Shown one piece after another: positions 1 through 11,587 of a stretch of DNA of 64,000 nucleotides. How positions within the stretch are numbered: the stretch's first letter is position 1; each line of letters begins with the position of its first letter. The notes under the pieces are model-generated. The model saw only the letters and a program-made list of their open reading frames with translations, was not told the origin of the DNA and did no database searches. Made by a program: the position numbers and the translations under genes. Source of the stretch: Lineus longissimus (taxonomy: Eukaryota > Nemertea > Pilidiophora > Heteronemertea > Lineidae); assembly GCF_910592395.1 (NCBI RefSeq), contig NC_088313.1, forward strand, positions 932,501-996,500. Reading direction: 5' to 3'.

Positions 1-1651
1 CAGCAGTGATGAGCTTAGCGCGATATGGAACATTCTTCAGAAACTCAAGCGAGGGAAGTCTGCTCATTAGCATATCTCGCGCACTGCTCCTTCTTGTCAA
101 ACATCGTAGTGAAATCGTAATGGAAAACGTCTGGCTTTGCGCCAGACGTTGAGACTAATAAGTGAAGAACTAATAGGTAAAGAACTTCTACTTGCGCGAG
201 ACTGCTCTGATAAAATTATCATTGCAGAGACTACGGTGACGTACACATATATTTTTTACAATCAAAAATGCCCTCAAAAGACGACATGGAATGATTTTTT
301 TATTGATATTTCCTACTATATACCTTCCAATTATCACTTTATACAAATAGATCGGCGTTAGGTCGCATGCTTTTCTTTCCTGGTGACACTATAAAGCAAA
401 ATAGTTGCAACCCCGTAAATGCGCTATAAGTCCAATAATAAGTGACGGTGACCCGTTATAAATGTTTCGCCAGCTTCGCTTTTTTGCCGCTACGCGGCGC
501 GTTGGGCCCTTGCGTCTAGAAATACCAACCAGCAAATCCACGTCGAGTACCGCAGAACAGGAAATATTCGCGGTTGAATCTGCCAATGCTTTCAATTTAT
601 TTGCTGTCGCCTGCTAGCCGCTTTGGTAACCATAGCGGACAGTGATTTGCTGACACTGTCCGAATCCCCACACTGTGTACGGCCGCGTCGACGGTTACCC
701 TCTACTGTGCCCTGCAAGATGGTATTTGCTGGCCTTCCCTTGGCTCGCGTGACATGTTTTCATATGACTTGAATGAAAAATTTGTGTCCATTTTGAAATT
801 AGAGAAGATGTTTGTTTTTTTACATATATGTTCTACCCCCGACAGTTTTTGTAGAGTTCCCTAATTCCTCTGGCCATTACGAATGAAAGCCTAGTGTCAC
901 TTTTTTAAAATGAATTCGCGCAGGAGTTGACCGGCACCACGATCTTCAAGTACTTCAAGTTCAAAGCCAATGCATCACCACCAGCTTATCTTACTAAGTA
1001 ACTCTATTGATAGCGAAATCCAGCCCTCTTAGTACGGGAAGTACATCAGATCATTTAACAGCTCTCCGCGGAAGGAAGCCGCCAAAGATCGATTGGATAG
1101 CGACCAGCCTCTAATTCATCACGCCGGTTGAGAATCACTGCGTTGAATTACTGCGATAAAAAAACACATTCTTAAAATATTGAGTTGAGACTTGCGTGTC
1201 AAATAGGACATAATGAACTCTGTAAACGATATTGGGCGATTGTAATCTAACTGGCTGTCGGAGTTGAAACAACAGCACCTGTTCCCTCTGATATCTGGGT
1301 TCGATTCAGGTCGATGCCGATACATTACCGTGATAGAGCAGGCGACTCTCTTGGACAGCGAAGGTTTCCTCCGGGGTCTCCAGTTTCCTCCTACTTACAT
1401 TAAACTCGACAATTATATTGTTTATAGAGCTAATAATGCCCTTGTTGATGGGCAGCTCCCAATCAAATATTTAATAACCTATAATAACTTGAAAAAGATG
1501 AAGGCAAGCCTAAAATGTTATCACAAAATACGGTGGCTTTCATAGACTGGAAATACTCATTCACATTAATAAAGCATATTACCGATTACATTTGTTAGCC
1601 TTACAGTACTTTAATATGTGCATTGATGAGAGGCTCCGTCTCTTCCTATTG
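1..1651. other. Left flank, no gene recognised
   Basis: Only short open frames occur here. The 93-codon plus-strand frame at 1264-1545 starts at TTG, has no splice context and resembles nothing I know. I see no repeat shared with the rest of the window. Homology with the duplicated unit starts near 1652. Confidence 0.6.
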
Positions 1652-1971
1652 TAAGTGGTAATTTTCCTTTGGATCTCAAAGCAACCAGTTATACTGTAGA
1701 AAGAACAGCAATATACCTCAGTCAAATTATTTACCATTTTGGAATTTAATCAAAGGAGTCTGGGGCCCCTTATCATACTATAAACTGCATTATTATTTCA
1801 ATGTTCTTTTGTCTTTTTATACTTGTGTTCTTTTCAAAGTGTCTTGAAGAGAATCAACTCGAACTTCAGTGCAATTCCGCCATTGGCGCCAAAAACTATT
1901 TCTTTTTGAGCTCGATTCGAAAAAATTCTTCAAAAAGACTATTCAAACATTAAAATCTGCTATAAACATCC

Positions 1972-1977
1972 TTTATT
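1972..1977 (-). terminator. Poly(A) signal AATAAA of STELLO-like gene A
   Basis: AATAAA on the minus strand about 215 bases downstream of the stop at 2193. It is conserved at the equivalent place in unit B. Confidence 0.6.
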
Positions 1978-2192
1978 AACTGACTGACCTATATGAATAA
2001 GATTTAAAGAGAGAAAAACACCGCACAAATATCGAAGTGTACGATTATTTTGAGGAGAACTATTCAGGCCTATTTACGCCTCTGCCTTCCTCGTTCCCGG
2101 TAGCCCATCTAATATTAGAACGAGAGGATAGGGTATCAAGTGAATCTATTCCTAATGTCCGGTCGTTGGTAGATTGTACACTTATGGCACTA

Positions 2193-5100
2193 TCATTTCA
2201 AAAGGGTATAATTAGGTTCGAATGCATTGTCAAATTCTGTAAAGTCCCTCCCTCCAAAGAGAATAGTTTTAAGCGCGGGCTTGTTCAGCCAGTTGGTCAG
2301 TTTATTCTGCGTGAAATTGTGTTCGATTTTGAAGTACTTTTTAATGGCCGCATAGTCCACTACGTAGCTTCTATCCTTTTTTAGTTTAGGCTGACCGGGT
2401 AAGAATGGTGGCTGGTTCGCCGAGATACTTTTAAAGAATGGATTTGGTTTTCCGTCGACATCTGGCTGAAAGGCCGAAAGCAGGTACTGCAATTTTTCAA
2501 CTCGGTTGTTATCGATTTTATATTTTGGATGATGATAGGACCTCGTATTGGTAGTTAGAAGGAAATTGCACTGATACCTGCTTCTACTATACAACACATT
2601 GGTCAGGGCATTATTAAGAGTAATAGAAGCCCACCAAGACTTATACTCGAAGACAGTAATGTATGGCAGAAGGAAAGACAATGTGTCGCGGTGGTAAGCT
2701 ATTGCGCACGAATCGAAGTAGTAGTTCAAATTAACGAGTAACATCTCGTTGATGTGATGATACCTGTAAGACGGATAGCTCACTGCTGGCTCGTGAGCGA
2801 GCAGGAACTCTTCGAAGCAGATCCAAACGTCGTCACCGTCACATCCACCTTTTCCCTTCCAACGTCGATTCTTATACCTGAACGATACCGTGACGTCGTC
2901 GTCGAGAAAGATAAAATACTGATAACCCTTCTTCGACATCCGACTCCCACGTTCAACGGCATGCTCCAGCTGAAGATTCCTCCCAGTGGTCCATGTGCTA
3001 TCCGGTCGGTAAAGGTCGCCGGAGTCCGTCTTGTATGTCAGCCAAAGAACATCTCGGTTTGAGTTAGATACCAGGCCAGGGTGTATTGAGATGATTGGAC
3101 CTTGTATCAAGTACACGAAGTCTTTAGCAACTCTCACTGGCGGAAAAGTATAGCCGAAACATTCCAGATCACGTATCCAAGCCATGGCTAAATCGATATC
3201 TGCCCGCCCGATGATGTCGATCTGGTAGAGTTCTATGTAAAGGTCGATCATGTTCTGCGCCAACGAAACTGTTTTCGGGATCCAGTTGACCAGGAATTTG
3301 ATCAGTCGACTTGTTTTGTGGTAGATATCCAATTCGTTGTGAAAATCGACCGTATACGAATGCACGTTACGGATTTTATTGACGTATGGCGGACCAAAAG
3401 CGATGTGACCGTCAGTGTCCCAGACCAACCGTTGAGTGAAATACGCCCGCCATATATCCGTGACGCGCATGTCTACGCTTGCCGGGAGCAGCAGACCCCA
3501 GAAGGCGAACTGAGCATGCATCGTTGCCTGGGCGTTGTAGGGCGACATGACGTAATGCGGTAGTGCGTGATATTTCTCTACCCTCTCAAACTGAAATGGA
3601 GTCTTGTGTGTTAGCCTATAGATGGCGTCCACATCTGGGTTGGTTTGGGCTAGGAAGTTGATCACTGCCACCTTCTCCGGCTTGACGGCACCGATCACTT
3701 TCACGTTTTTCGTGTTGGAATCTATGATTTTGTCCAGCGGCAACCCTCTCGGCCAGAAAGTGGTGTTCGGTTTGATATATGGAACGTAGGGATTACACAC
3801 GTGTCCAGCGACCTGTATTAGATTGAATTTAATGGAAGCATCCAAGAGCGGTTCAGATTTAGGAAATTTGGGGAAGTTACCGTCGTCGGTGTCGTAGATC
3901 CACTTGGCCCCGTTAGCCACGGCGTACATGAAGCCGATGTTCTTCCGGGAGAAGTGATTCCAGGGCAGATGTCGGCAGATGTGGTACGGACACCGCTCCT
4001 GCCAGGCCGCGTCGAGAAAGACAAGATTGGGCATTGGCGGAACCTCTTTTGGGCCCTTCTTGTCACCGACCAGCACCAGGCACCACTTTGGCATCTTCAG
4101 CATGTCCTTGACAGCGTCGGTTAACTTAAAAATCGTCGTGACTACCACCCATTTGTCGCAGGTCAGTCGCCCCTGTTGCTGAGTCTGAAAAAGTAAACAG
4201 TTAGTTATCAACAGAGTCGTTCTTCTGAGAAGGGAAAGTCGGGTAAACAAACAATGAACATTATATACCACATATTCAAGATTAAAGAAACCCTTCGGCA
4301 TAAGGAATTCGCCGCACTCGGGGCACTTGTGAATTGATCCGGGTGTGTGGAAAGAGGATACCTGACAGAGATTTGCATCATTTTTCTAAACTATATAAAG
4401 CCACTACTTATTTGCTGCCCTGCAATCCAGTATGCAGTATATACAATCATGTAGTTCTCATCATTGAATTGCCAAAAAAAGTAAAATTCAAAATCTGACT
4501 AAATTATCACGCTTCTCCGATTTCTATTCCTCTGGACCCCGTGCAGCAACCATCTTTGAGAGGGTCGATGCGTGATTGAGGCTATGATATATATTATACC
4601 AAGGGTGCAATCGGGCAATCGGAAGACGTTTCCCGCAATAGGCCGCGTACGCGCTACAAATAAGGATCAAAGAGTGGGCAAAAACGTCGAACACAGTCGA
4701 ACTTAGTCTAGCAATAAAACAGGCGAAGAACAAACACACCGAATTAAAAAACTACTACCGGTATACAGGTATACTATTCTGAAAGTTTTGGACGATTTTT
4801 AAGTTTTTTTCTTACTCTCAGGTATAGTAAAAAGTATGGGGGGGGGGGGGGGCTGAAGCCTTGCAAATTACTTTTCTTTTCACATTTTCCTATTTTTCGA
4901 AGCCACGTTAGAAAAGGGTGACGAATTTGCACTTTTACAATATAAAGTAGTCACCCGCCACCAAGGTTGATACGGGCTATCCCCGATTCGCAAAGTAACA
5001 AGGAAAACGCGATATATACGAATGACGTCAATGTTTAGAGACAGAGCTCCAGGTAGCGCCTTACTTGTGGATGAGTCCACGTGGAAAGGATCGATGCAAG

Positions 5101-5728
5101 GAGTGCTAACTTAGGTCAAATCGGCGTCAACATCAGAATAGCGTGAGAATTCAGTATGACCTTGATTTTGTTGTTAGTTTTTTTAGCAATTTGTTGATTA
5201 AAACCACTTTTAATATGTAAAATACGATTCGGAGGTGACTAGGCACAACCGACAGCTGGGTAATATTGCCATTAATAATACCAATAATCCTTTAACCGCT
5301 GTATTAGTTGGACAGCGTACGTGCTGAGGCCAGCATGGCTGGACTTAGTAAACGAAAAATGCGACAAGTCCACAACGTAAACGTGCTCAATACATGACGA
5401 GGAGGCATTTAACGAAAGTTCATGACTTACTGCAGACGTGGGTTTCTCCCACTGCCACACTACTGTAATCCTGTTTAGGGCCTACCTTATCACAGCTAGC
5501 TGTTGACTTCATCTTGCCGGTATAACTGCGCACAGCCGATTTCAATGGTGACTGGTTGCCATTGGTAAGATGATGGTTAGCTCTGTCGTTGCCAAAGCGC
5601 CTTGTCACGACGTTCGGCAAAAATCGGCTGACGTAAGCGCGTAGCAGCAGACTGATCAGAATAACGCCACTGACCCACAAGACAGCTTTCCTGCATTTTA
5701 GGAAACCCCCAGAGAAGTCATGCAACAT
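2193..5728 (-). CDS. STELLO/DUF288-type glycosyltransferase, copy A (2 exons)
   Basis: Coding exons 5728-5486 and 4184-2193 (minus strand), joined in phase 0 (AAG|GTAGGC donor, TTTTTCAG|ACT acceptor), give 744 residues, close to plant STELLO proteins (about 770). Residues 1-14 are cytosolic; 15-33 form a signal-anchor helix, so this should be a type II Golgi protein. The lumenal part has the family's N-terminal block: WVVVTT (93-98), VLVGDKK (118-124), LPWNHFSRKNIG (154-165) and YDTDDGN (178-184), a DxD-like nucleotide-sugar/metal site. A second acidic cluster, FIFLDDDV (505-512), belongs to the C-terminal half. The frame is intact. The family was described in plants (Golgi proteins interacting with cellulose synthase); the animal substrate is not known to me. 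The long frame could also be started at 4301 inside the intron, but the conserved N-terminal anchor exon in both copies argues against that. Confidence 0.85.
5027..5103. repeat. Single 77-bp unit in intron A
   Basis: One complete copy of the 77-bp sequence that forms the array in unit B, with the same flanks (ATGACGTCA side on the left, TGCTAACTTAGG on the right). It represents the unexpanded state of the array. Confidence 0.9.
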
Positions 5729-6384
5729 ACTTCAGACGGTCGCAGAACGAAGTACACCACGAACAAGCCTATAGAATGGTTCTGGCACATTAATAATGCT
5801 GTATTTTATTTTTATGCTGCTTTGTTGTTGTTGGTAACAGCTGGAACAAAATCTTACATCTGGTGCTTTTCGTGACGGCTAGAACACAATCCGCAATTCA
5901 AATAACGCTACCCAGGCTGGATTTCGTACAATGGCCCCCGCCCTGAATGGACAATATAAAAAATGTCAGAGATTGTATTGATTTATCATCATGTATACGG
6001 ATAACACTCTATGAAACATGGAAGAATTGTTTTTACATCATTTCTATCCGTACACGTATACGGATTCCAAATAAGTAATTGTTCTTTGGATCTCAAAGCA
6101 AGCAGGTATATTGTAGAAATATCAGCAAGTCAAATTATTTACCATTTTGGAATTTAATCAAAGGAGTCTGGGGACCCTTATCATACTATAAACTGCATTA
6201 TTATTTCAATTTCTGTTCTTTTGTCTTTTTATACTTGTGTTCTGTGCCTGTAGTGCCTGAAGAGAATCAACTCGAACTTCAGTGCAATTCCGCCATTGGC
6301 GCCAAAAACTATTTCTTTTTGAGCTCGATTCGAAAAAATTCTTCAAAAAGACGATTCAAACATTAAAATCTGCTATAAACATCC

Positions 6385-6390
6385 TTTATT
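6385..6390 (-). terminator. Poly(A) signal AATAAA of STELLO-like gene B
   Basis: AATAAA on the minus strand about 215 bases past the stop at 6606, at the same relative place as in unit A. Confidence 0.6.
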
Positions 6391-6605
6391 AACTGACTGA
6401 GCTATATGAATAAGATTTAAAGAGAGAAAAACACCGCACAAATATCGAAGTGTACGATTATTTTGAGGAGAACTATTCAGGCCTATTTACGCCTCTGCCT
6501 TCCTCGTTCCCGGTAGCCCATCTAATATTAGAACGAGAGGATAGGGTATCAAGTGAATCTATTCCTAATGTCCGGTCGTTGGTAGATTGTACACTTATGG
6601 CACTA

Positions 6606-9600
6606 TCATTTCAAAAGGGTATAATTAGGTTTGAATGCATTGTCAAATTCTGTAAAGTCCCTTCCCCCAAAGAGAATAGTTTTAAGCGCGGGCTTGTTCA
6701 GCCAGTTGGTCAGTTTATTCTGCGTGAAATTGTGTTCGACTTTGAAGTACTTTTTAATGGCCGCATAGTCCACTACGTAGCTTCTATCCTTTTTTAGTTT
6801 AGGCTGACCGGTTGACACTCTTGGCTTGTTCGCCGAGATACTTTTAAAGAATGGATTTGGTTTTCCGTCGACATCTGGCTGAAAGGCCGAAAGCAGGTAC
6901 TGCAATTTTTCAACTCGGTTGTAATCAAATTTATATTTTGGATGATGATAGGACCTCGTATTGGTAGTTAGAAGGAAATTGCACTGATACCTGCTTGAAC
7001 TATACAACACATTGGTCAGGGCATTATTAAGAGTAATAGAAGCCCACCAAGACTTATACTCGAAGACAGTAATGTATGGCAGAAGGAAAGACAATGTGTC
7101 GCGGTGGTAAGCTACTGTGCACGCATCGTAGTCGTAGTTCAGATTAACGAGTAACGTCTCGTTGATGTGATGTAACCTGTAAGACGGAAAGCTCACTGCT
7201 GGCTCGTGAGCGAGCAGGAACTCTTCGAAGCAGATCCAAACGTCGTCACCGTCACATCCACCTTTTCCCTTCCAACGTCGATTCTTATACCTGAACGATA
7301 CCGTGACGTCGTCGTCGAGAAAGATAAAATACTGATAACCCTTCTTCGACATTCGACTCCCACGTTCAACGGCATGCTCCAGCTGAAGATTCCTCCCAGT
7401 GGTCCATGTGCTATCCGGTCGGTAAAGGTCGCCGGAGTCCGTCTTGTATGTCAGCCAAAGAACATCTCGGTTTGAGTTAGATACCAGGCCAGGGTGTATT
7501 GAGATGATTGGACCTTGTATCAAGTACACGAAGTCTTTAGCAACTCTCACTGGCGGAAAAGTATAGCCGAAACATTCCAGATCACGTATCCAAGCCATGG
7601 CTAAATCGATATCTGCCCGCCCGATGATGTCGATCTGGTAGAGTTCTATGTAAAGGTCGATCATGTTCAGCGCCAACGAAACTGTTTTCGGGATCCAGTT
7701 GACCAGGAATTTGATCAGGCGACTTGTTTTGTGGTAGATATCCAATTCGTTGTGAAAATCGACCGTATACGAATGCACGTTACGGATTTTATTGACGTAT
7801 GGCGGACCAAAAGCGATGTGACCGTCAGTGTCCCAGACCAACCGTTGAGTGAAATACGCCCGCCATATATCCGTGACGCGCATGTCTACGCTTGCCGGGA
7901 GCAGCAGACCCCAGAAGGCGAACTGAGCATGCATCGTTGCCTGGGCGTTGTAGGGCGACATGACGTAATGCGGTAGTGCGTGATATTTCTCTACCCTCTC
8001 AAACTGAAATGGAGTCTTCTGTGTTAGCCTATAGATGGCGTCCACATCTGGGTCGGTTTGGGCTAGGAAGTTGATCACTGCCACCTTCTCCGGCTTGACG
8101 GCACCGATCACTTTCACGTTTTTCGTGTTGGAATCTATGATTTTGTCCAGCGGCAACCCTCTCGGCCAGAAAGTGGTGTTCGGTTTGATATATGGAACGT
8201 AGGGATTACACACGTGTCCAGCGACCTGTATTAGATGGAATTTAATGGAAGCATCCAGGAGCGGTTCAGATTTAGGAAATATGGGGAAGTTACCGTCGTC
8301 GGTGTCGTAGATCCACTTGGCCCCGTTGGCCACGGCGTACATGAAGCCGATGTTCTTCCGGGAGAAGTGATTCCAGGGCAGATGTCGGCAGATGTGGTAC
8401 GGACACCGCTCCTGCCAGGCCGCGTCGAGAAAGACAAGATTGGGCATTGGCGGAACCTCTTTTGGGCCCTTCTTGTCACCGACCAGCACCAGGCACCACT
8501 TTGGCATCTTCAGCAAGTCCTTGATAGCGTCGGTTAACTTAAAAATTGTCGTGACTACCACCCATTTGTCGCAGGTCAGTCGCCCCTGTTGCTGAGTCTG
8601 AAAAAGTAAACAGTTAGTTATCAACAGAGTCGTTCTTCTGAGAAGGGAAAGTCGGGTGCAGTGAATAACAAGTAAACAAACAATGAACATTATACATTGT
8701 ATACCACATATTCAAGATTAAAGAAACCCTTCGGCATAAGGAATTCGCCGCATTCAGGGCACTTGTGAATTGATCCGGGTGTGTGGAAAGAGGATACCTG
8801 ACAGAGATTTGCATCATTTTTCTAAACTATATAAAGCCACTACTTATTTGCTGCCCTGCAATCCAGTTTGCAGTATATACATGTACATGTAGTTCTCATC
8901 ATTGAATTGCCAAAAAAAGTAAAATTCAAAATCTGACTAAATTATCAAGCTTCTCCGATTTCTATTCCTCTGGACCCCGTGCAGCAACCATCTTTGAGAG
9001 GGTCGATGCGTGATTGAGGCTATGATATATATTCTTCACCTTAGACAATAGAAATAACGTTGCTTTGTAAAAGGCCTACCAAGGGTGCACTCGGGCAGTC
9101 GGAAGACGTTTCCCGCAATAGGCCGCGTACGCGCTACAAATAAGGATCAAAGAGTGGGCAAAAACGTCGAACACAGTCGAACTTAGTCTAGCAATAAAAC
9201 AGGCGAAGAACAAACACATCGAATTAAAAAACTGCTACCGGTATACAGGTATACTATTCTGAAAGTTTTGGACGATTTTTAAGTTTTTTTCTTACTCTCA
9301 GGAATAATAAAAAGTATGGGGGGGGGGGCTGAAGCCTTGCAAATTACTTTTCTTTTCAAATTTTCCTATTTTTCGAAGCCACGTTAGAAAAGGGTGACGA
9401 ATTTGCACTTTTACAATATCAAGTAGTCACCCGCCACCAAGGTTGATACGGGCTATCCCTGATTCGCAAAGTAACAAGGAAAACGCGATATATACGAATG
9501 ACGTCAATGTTTAGAGACAGAGCTCCAGGTAGCGCCTTACTTGTGGATGAGTCCACGTGGAAAGGATCGATGCAAGGAGGTCAATGTTTAGAGACAGAGC

Positions 9601-11282
9601 TCCAGGTAGCGCCTTACTTGTGGATGAGTCCACGTGGAAAGGATCGATGCAAGGAGGTCAATGTTTAGAGACAGAGCTCCAGGTAGCGCCTTACTTGTGG
9701 ATGAGTCCACGTGGAAAGGATCGATGCAAGGAGGTCAATGTTTAGAGACAGAGCTCCAGGTAGCGCCTTACTTGTGGATGAGTCCACGTGGAAAGGATCG
9801 ATGCAAGGAGGTCAATGTTTAGAGACAGAGCTCCAGGTAGCGCCTTACTTGTGGATGAGTCCACGTGGAAAGGATCGATGCAAGGAGGTCAATGTTTAGA
9901 GACAGAGCTCCAGGTAGTGCCTTACTTGTGGATGAGTCCACGTGGAAAGGATCGATGCAAGGAGGTCAATGTTTAGAGACAGAGCTCCAGGTAGCGCCTT
10001 ACTTGTGGATGAGTCCACGTGGAAAGGATCGATGCAAGGAGGTCAATGTTTAGAGACAGAGCTCCAGGTAGCGCCTTACTTGTGGATGAGTCCACGTGGA
10101 AAGGATCGATGCAAGGAGGTCAATGTTTAGAGACAGAGCTCCAGGTAGTGCCTTACTTGTGGATGAGTCCACGTGGAAAGGATCGATGCAAGGAGGTCAA
10201 TGTTTAGAGACAGAGCTCCAGGTAGCGCCTTACTTGTGGATGAGTCCACGTGGAAAGGATCGATGCAAGGAGGTCAATGTTTAGAGACAGAGCTCCAGGT
10301 AGTGCCTTACTTGTGGATGAGTCCACGTGGAAAGGATCGATGCAAGGAGGTCAATGTTTAGAGACAGAGCTCCAGGTAGCGCCTTACTTGTGGATGAGTC
10401 CACGTGGAAAGGATCGATGCAAGGAGGTCAATGTTTAGAGACAGAGCTCCAGGTAGCGCCTTACTTGTGGATGAGTCCACGTGGAAAGGATCGATGCAAG
10501 GAGGTCAATGTTTAGAGACAGAGCTCCAGGTAGTGCCTTACTTGTGGATGAGTCCACGTGGAAAGGATCGATGCAAGGAGGTCAATGTTTAGAGACAGAG
10601 CTCCAGGTAGTGCCTTACTTGTGGATGAGTCCACGTGGAAAGGATCGATGCAAGGAGTGCTAACTTAGGTCAAATCGGCGTCAACATCAGAATAGCGTGA
10701 GAATTCAGTCTGACATTGATTTTGTTGTTTATTTTTTTAGCAATTTGTTGATTAAAACCACTTTTAATATGTAGAATACGATTCGGAGGTGACTAGGCAC
10801 AACCGACAGCTGGGTAATATTGCCATTAATAATACCAATAATCCTTTAACCGCTGTATTAGTTGGACAGCGTACGTGCTGAGGCCAGCATGGCTGGACTT
10901 AGTGCACGAAAAATGTGACAAGTCCACAACGGAAACGTGCTCAAGACATAACGAGGAGGCATTTAACGAAAGTTCATGACTTACTGCAGACGTGGGTTTC
11001 TCCCACTGCCACACTACTGTAATCCTGTTTAGGGCCTACCTTATCACAGCTGGCTGTTGACTTTATCTTGCCGGTATAACTGCGCACAGCCGATTTCAAT
11101 GGTGACTGGTTGCCATTGGTAAGATGGTGGTTAGCTCTGTCGTTGCCAAAGCGCCTTGTCCCGACGTTCAACAAAAATCTGCTGACGTAAGCGCGTAGCA
11201 GCAGACTGATCAGAATAACGCCACTGACCCACAAGACAGCTTTCCTGCATTTTAGGAAACCCCCAGAGAAGTCATGCAACAT
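6606..11282 (-). CDS. STELLO/DUF288-type glycosyltransferase, copy B (2 exons)
   Basis: Coding exons 11282-11040 and 8597-6606 have exactly the lengths of copy A (243 and 1992 bases), the same phase-0 junction and again 744 residues. The signal anchor (15-33), LPWNHFSRKNIG, YDTDDGN and FIFLDDDV are unchanged. I count about 25 residue differences from copy A in exon 2 and three in exon 1. They cluster at residues 551-577 and 672-677, while residues 312-550 differ at only one position. Both frames are intact, so both copies are likely functional. The 2.4-kb intron (1.3 kb in A) holds the 77-bp array. Expected role: type II Golgi glycosyltransferase or scaffold, substrate unknown. Confidence 0.85.
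9503..10657. repeat. 77-bp tandem array, 15 units, in intron B
   Basis: Fifteen head-to-tail units of exactly 77 bp, starting at 9503 and repeating without a single indel. By eye the only variable site is C or T in GTAG(C/T)GCC, read left to right as CCCCCTCCTCTCCTT. Each unit has the palindrome TCCACGTGGA (a CACGTG E-box) next to GATGAGTCC. 77 is not a multiple of 3, so the chain of 62-codon frames across it is an artefact. The near-identity means recent expansion or ongoing homogenisation. The C/T site is a CpG, consistent with methylation-driven transition. Confidence 0.97.
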
Positions 11283-11587
11283 ACTTCAGACGGTGCAGAA
11301 CGAAGTACACCACGAACAAGCCTATATGTTCTGGCACATTAATAATGCTGCTTTGTTGTTGTTGGTAACAACTGGAAATAATCTTACATCTGGTGCTTTT
11401 CGTGACGGCTAGAACACAATCCGCAATTCAAATAACGCTACCCAGGCTGGATTTCGTACAATGGCCCCTGAATGTCAGAGATTGAATTGATTTATCATCA
11501 TGTTTACGACTGTCGGATAACACTCGACAAAACAAATACGAATTATTTTTACATATCTATCCGTACACGCATGCGGATTCCGAATAA

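Larger units (their letters stand above)
1652..6070. repeat. Tandem segmental duplication, unit A
   Basis: Unit A is about 4.4 kb and matches unit B (6071-11584) almost base for base: the 3' flank, both exons of the glycosyltransferase gene, the intron and the 5' flank are collinear. The left edge is the stretch containing CTTTGGATCTCAAAGCAA (about 1665), matched at about 6083 in B and, with changes, at 12553 in the third copy. Differences are scattered substitutions, small indels, a G-run of 15 (4838-4852) against 11 in B (9318-9328), and one 77-bp repeat unit against fifteen. The order A-B-C in the same orientation implies unequal crossing-over. Confidence 0.9.
6071..11584. repeat. Tandem segmental duplication, unit B
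   Basis: Second copy of the unit, head to tail with unit A. It is longer because of the 77-bp array (9503-10657) and an insertion of about 50 bp near 9034-9080. The A/B junction reads CGGATTCCAAATAAGTAATTG (positions 6061-6080 or so) and is the empty site of the fold-back element at 11588. Confidence 0.9.

Noticed and set aside
2037-2384. 115-codon plus-strand frame antisense to the STELLO-like gene's 3' end, repeated at 6450-6797
   Set aside because: It starts at GTG, overlaps the opposite coding exon and its 3' untranslated region, and is conserved only because the whole unit is duplicated.
2780-4182. Several 60-100-codon frames on both strands within the STELLO-like exons
   Set aside because: They are shadows of the long coding exon in other frames.
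5272-5460. 62-codon minus-strand frame after exon 1, conserved at 10826-11014
   Set aside because: It lies inside the intron past the GTAGGC donor, and its differences between copies are largely replacement changes, as expected of non-coding sequence.
9557-10663. Chain of 62-codon plus-strand frames
   Set aside because: They begin at ATG codons inside the 77-bp repeat and overlap in shifted frames because 77 is not divisible by 3. They are repeat artefacts.
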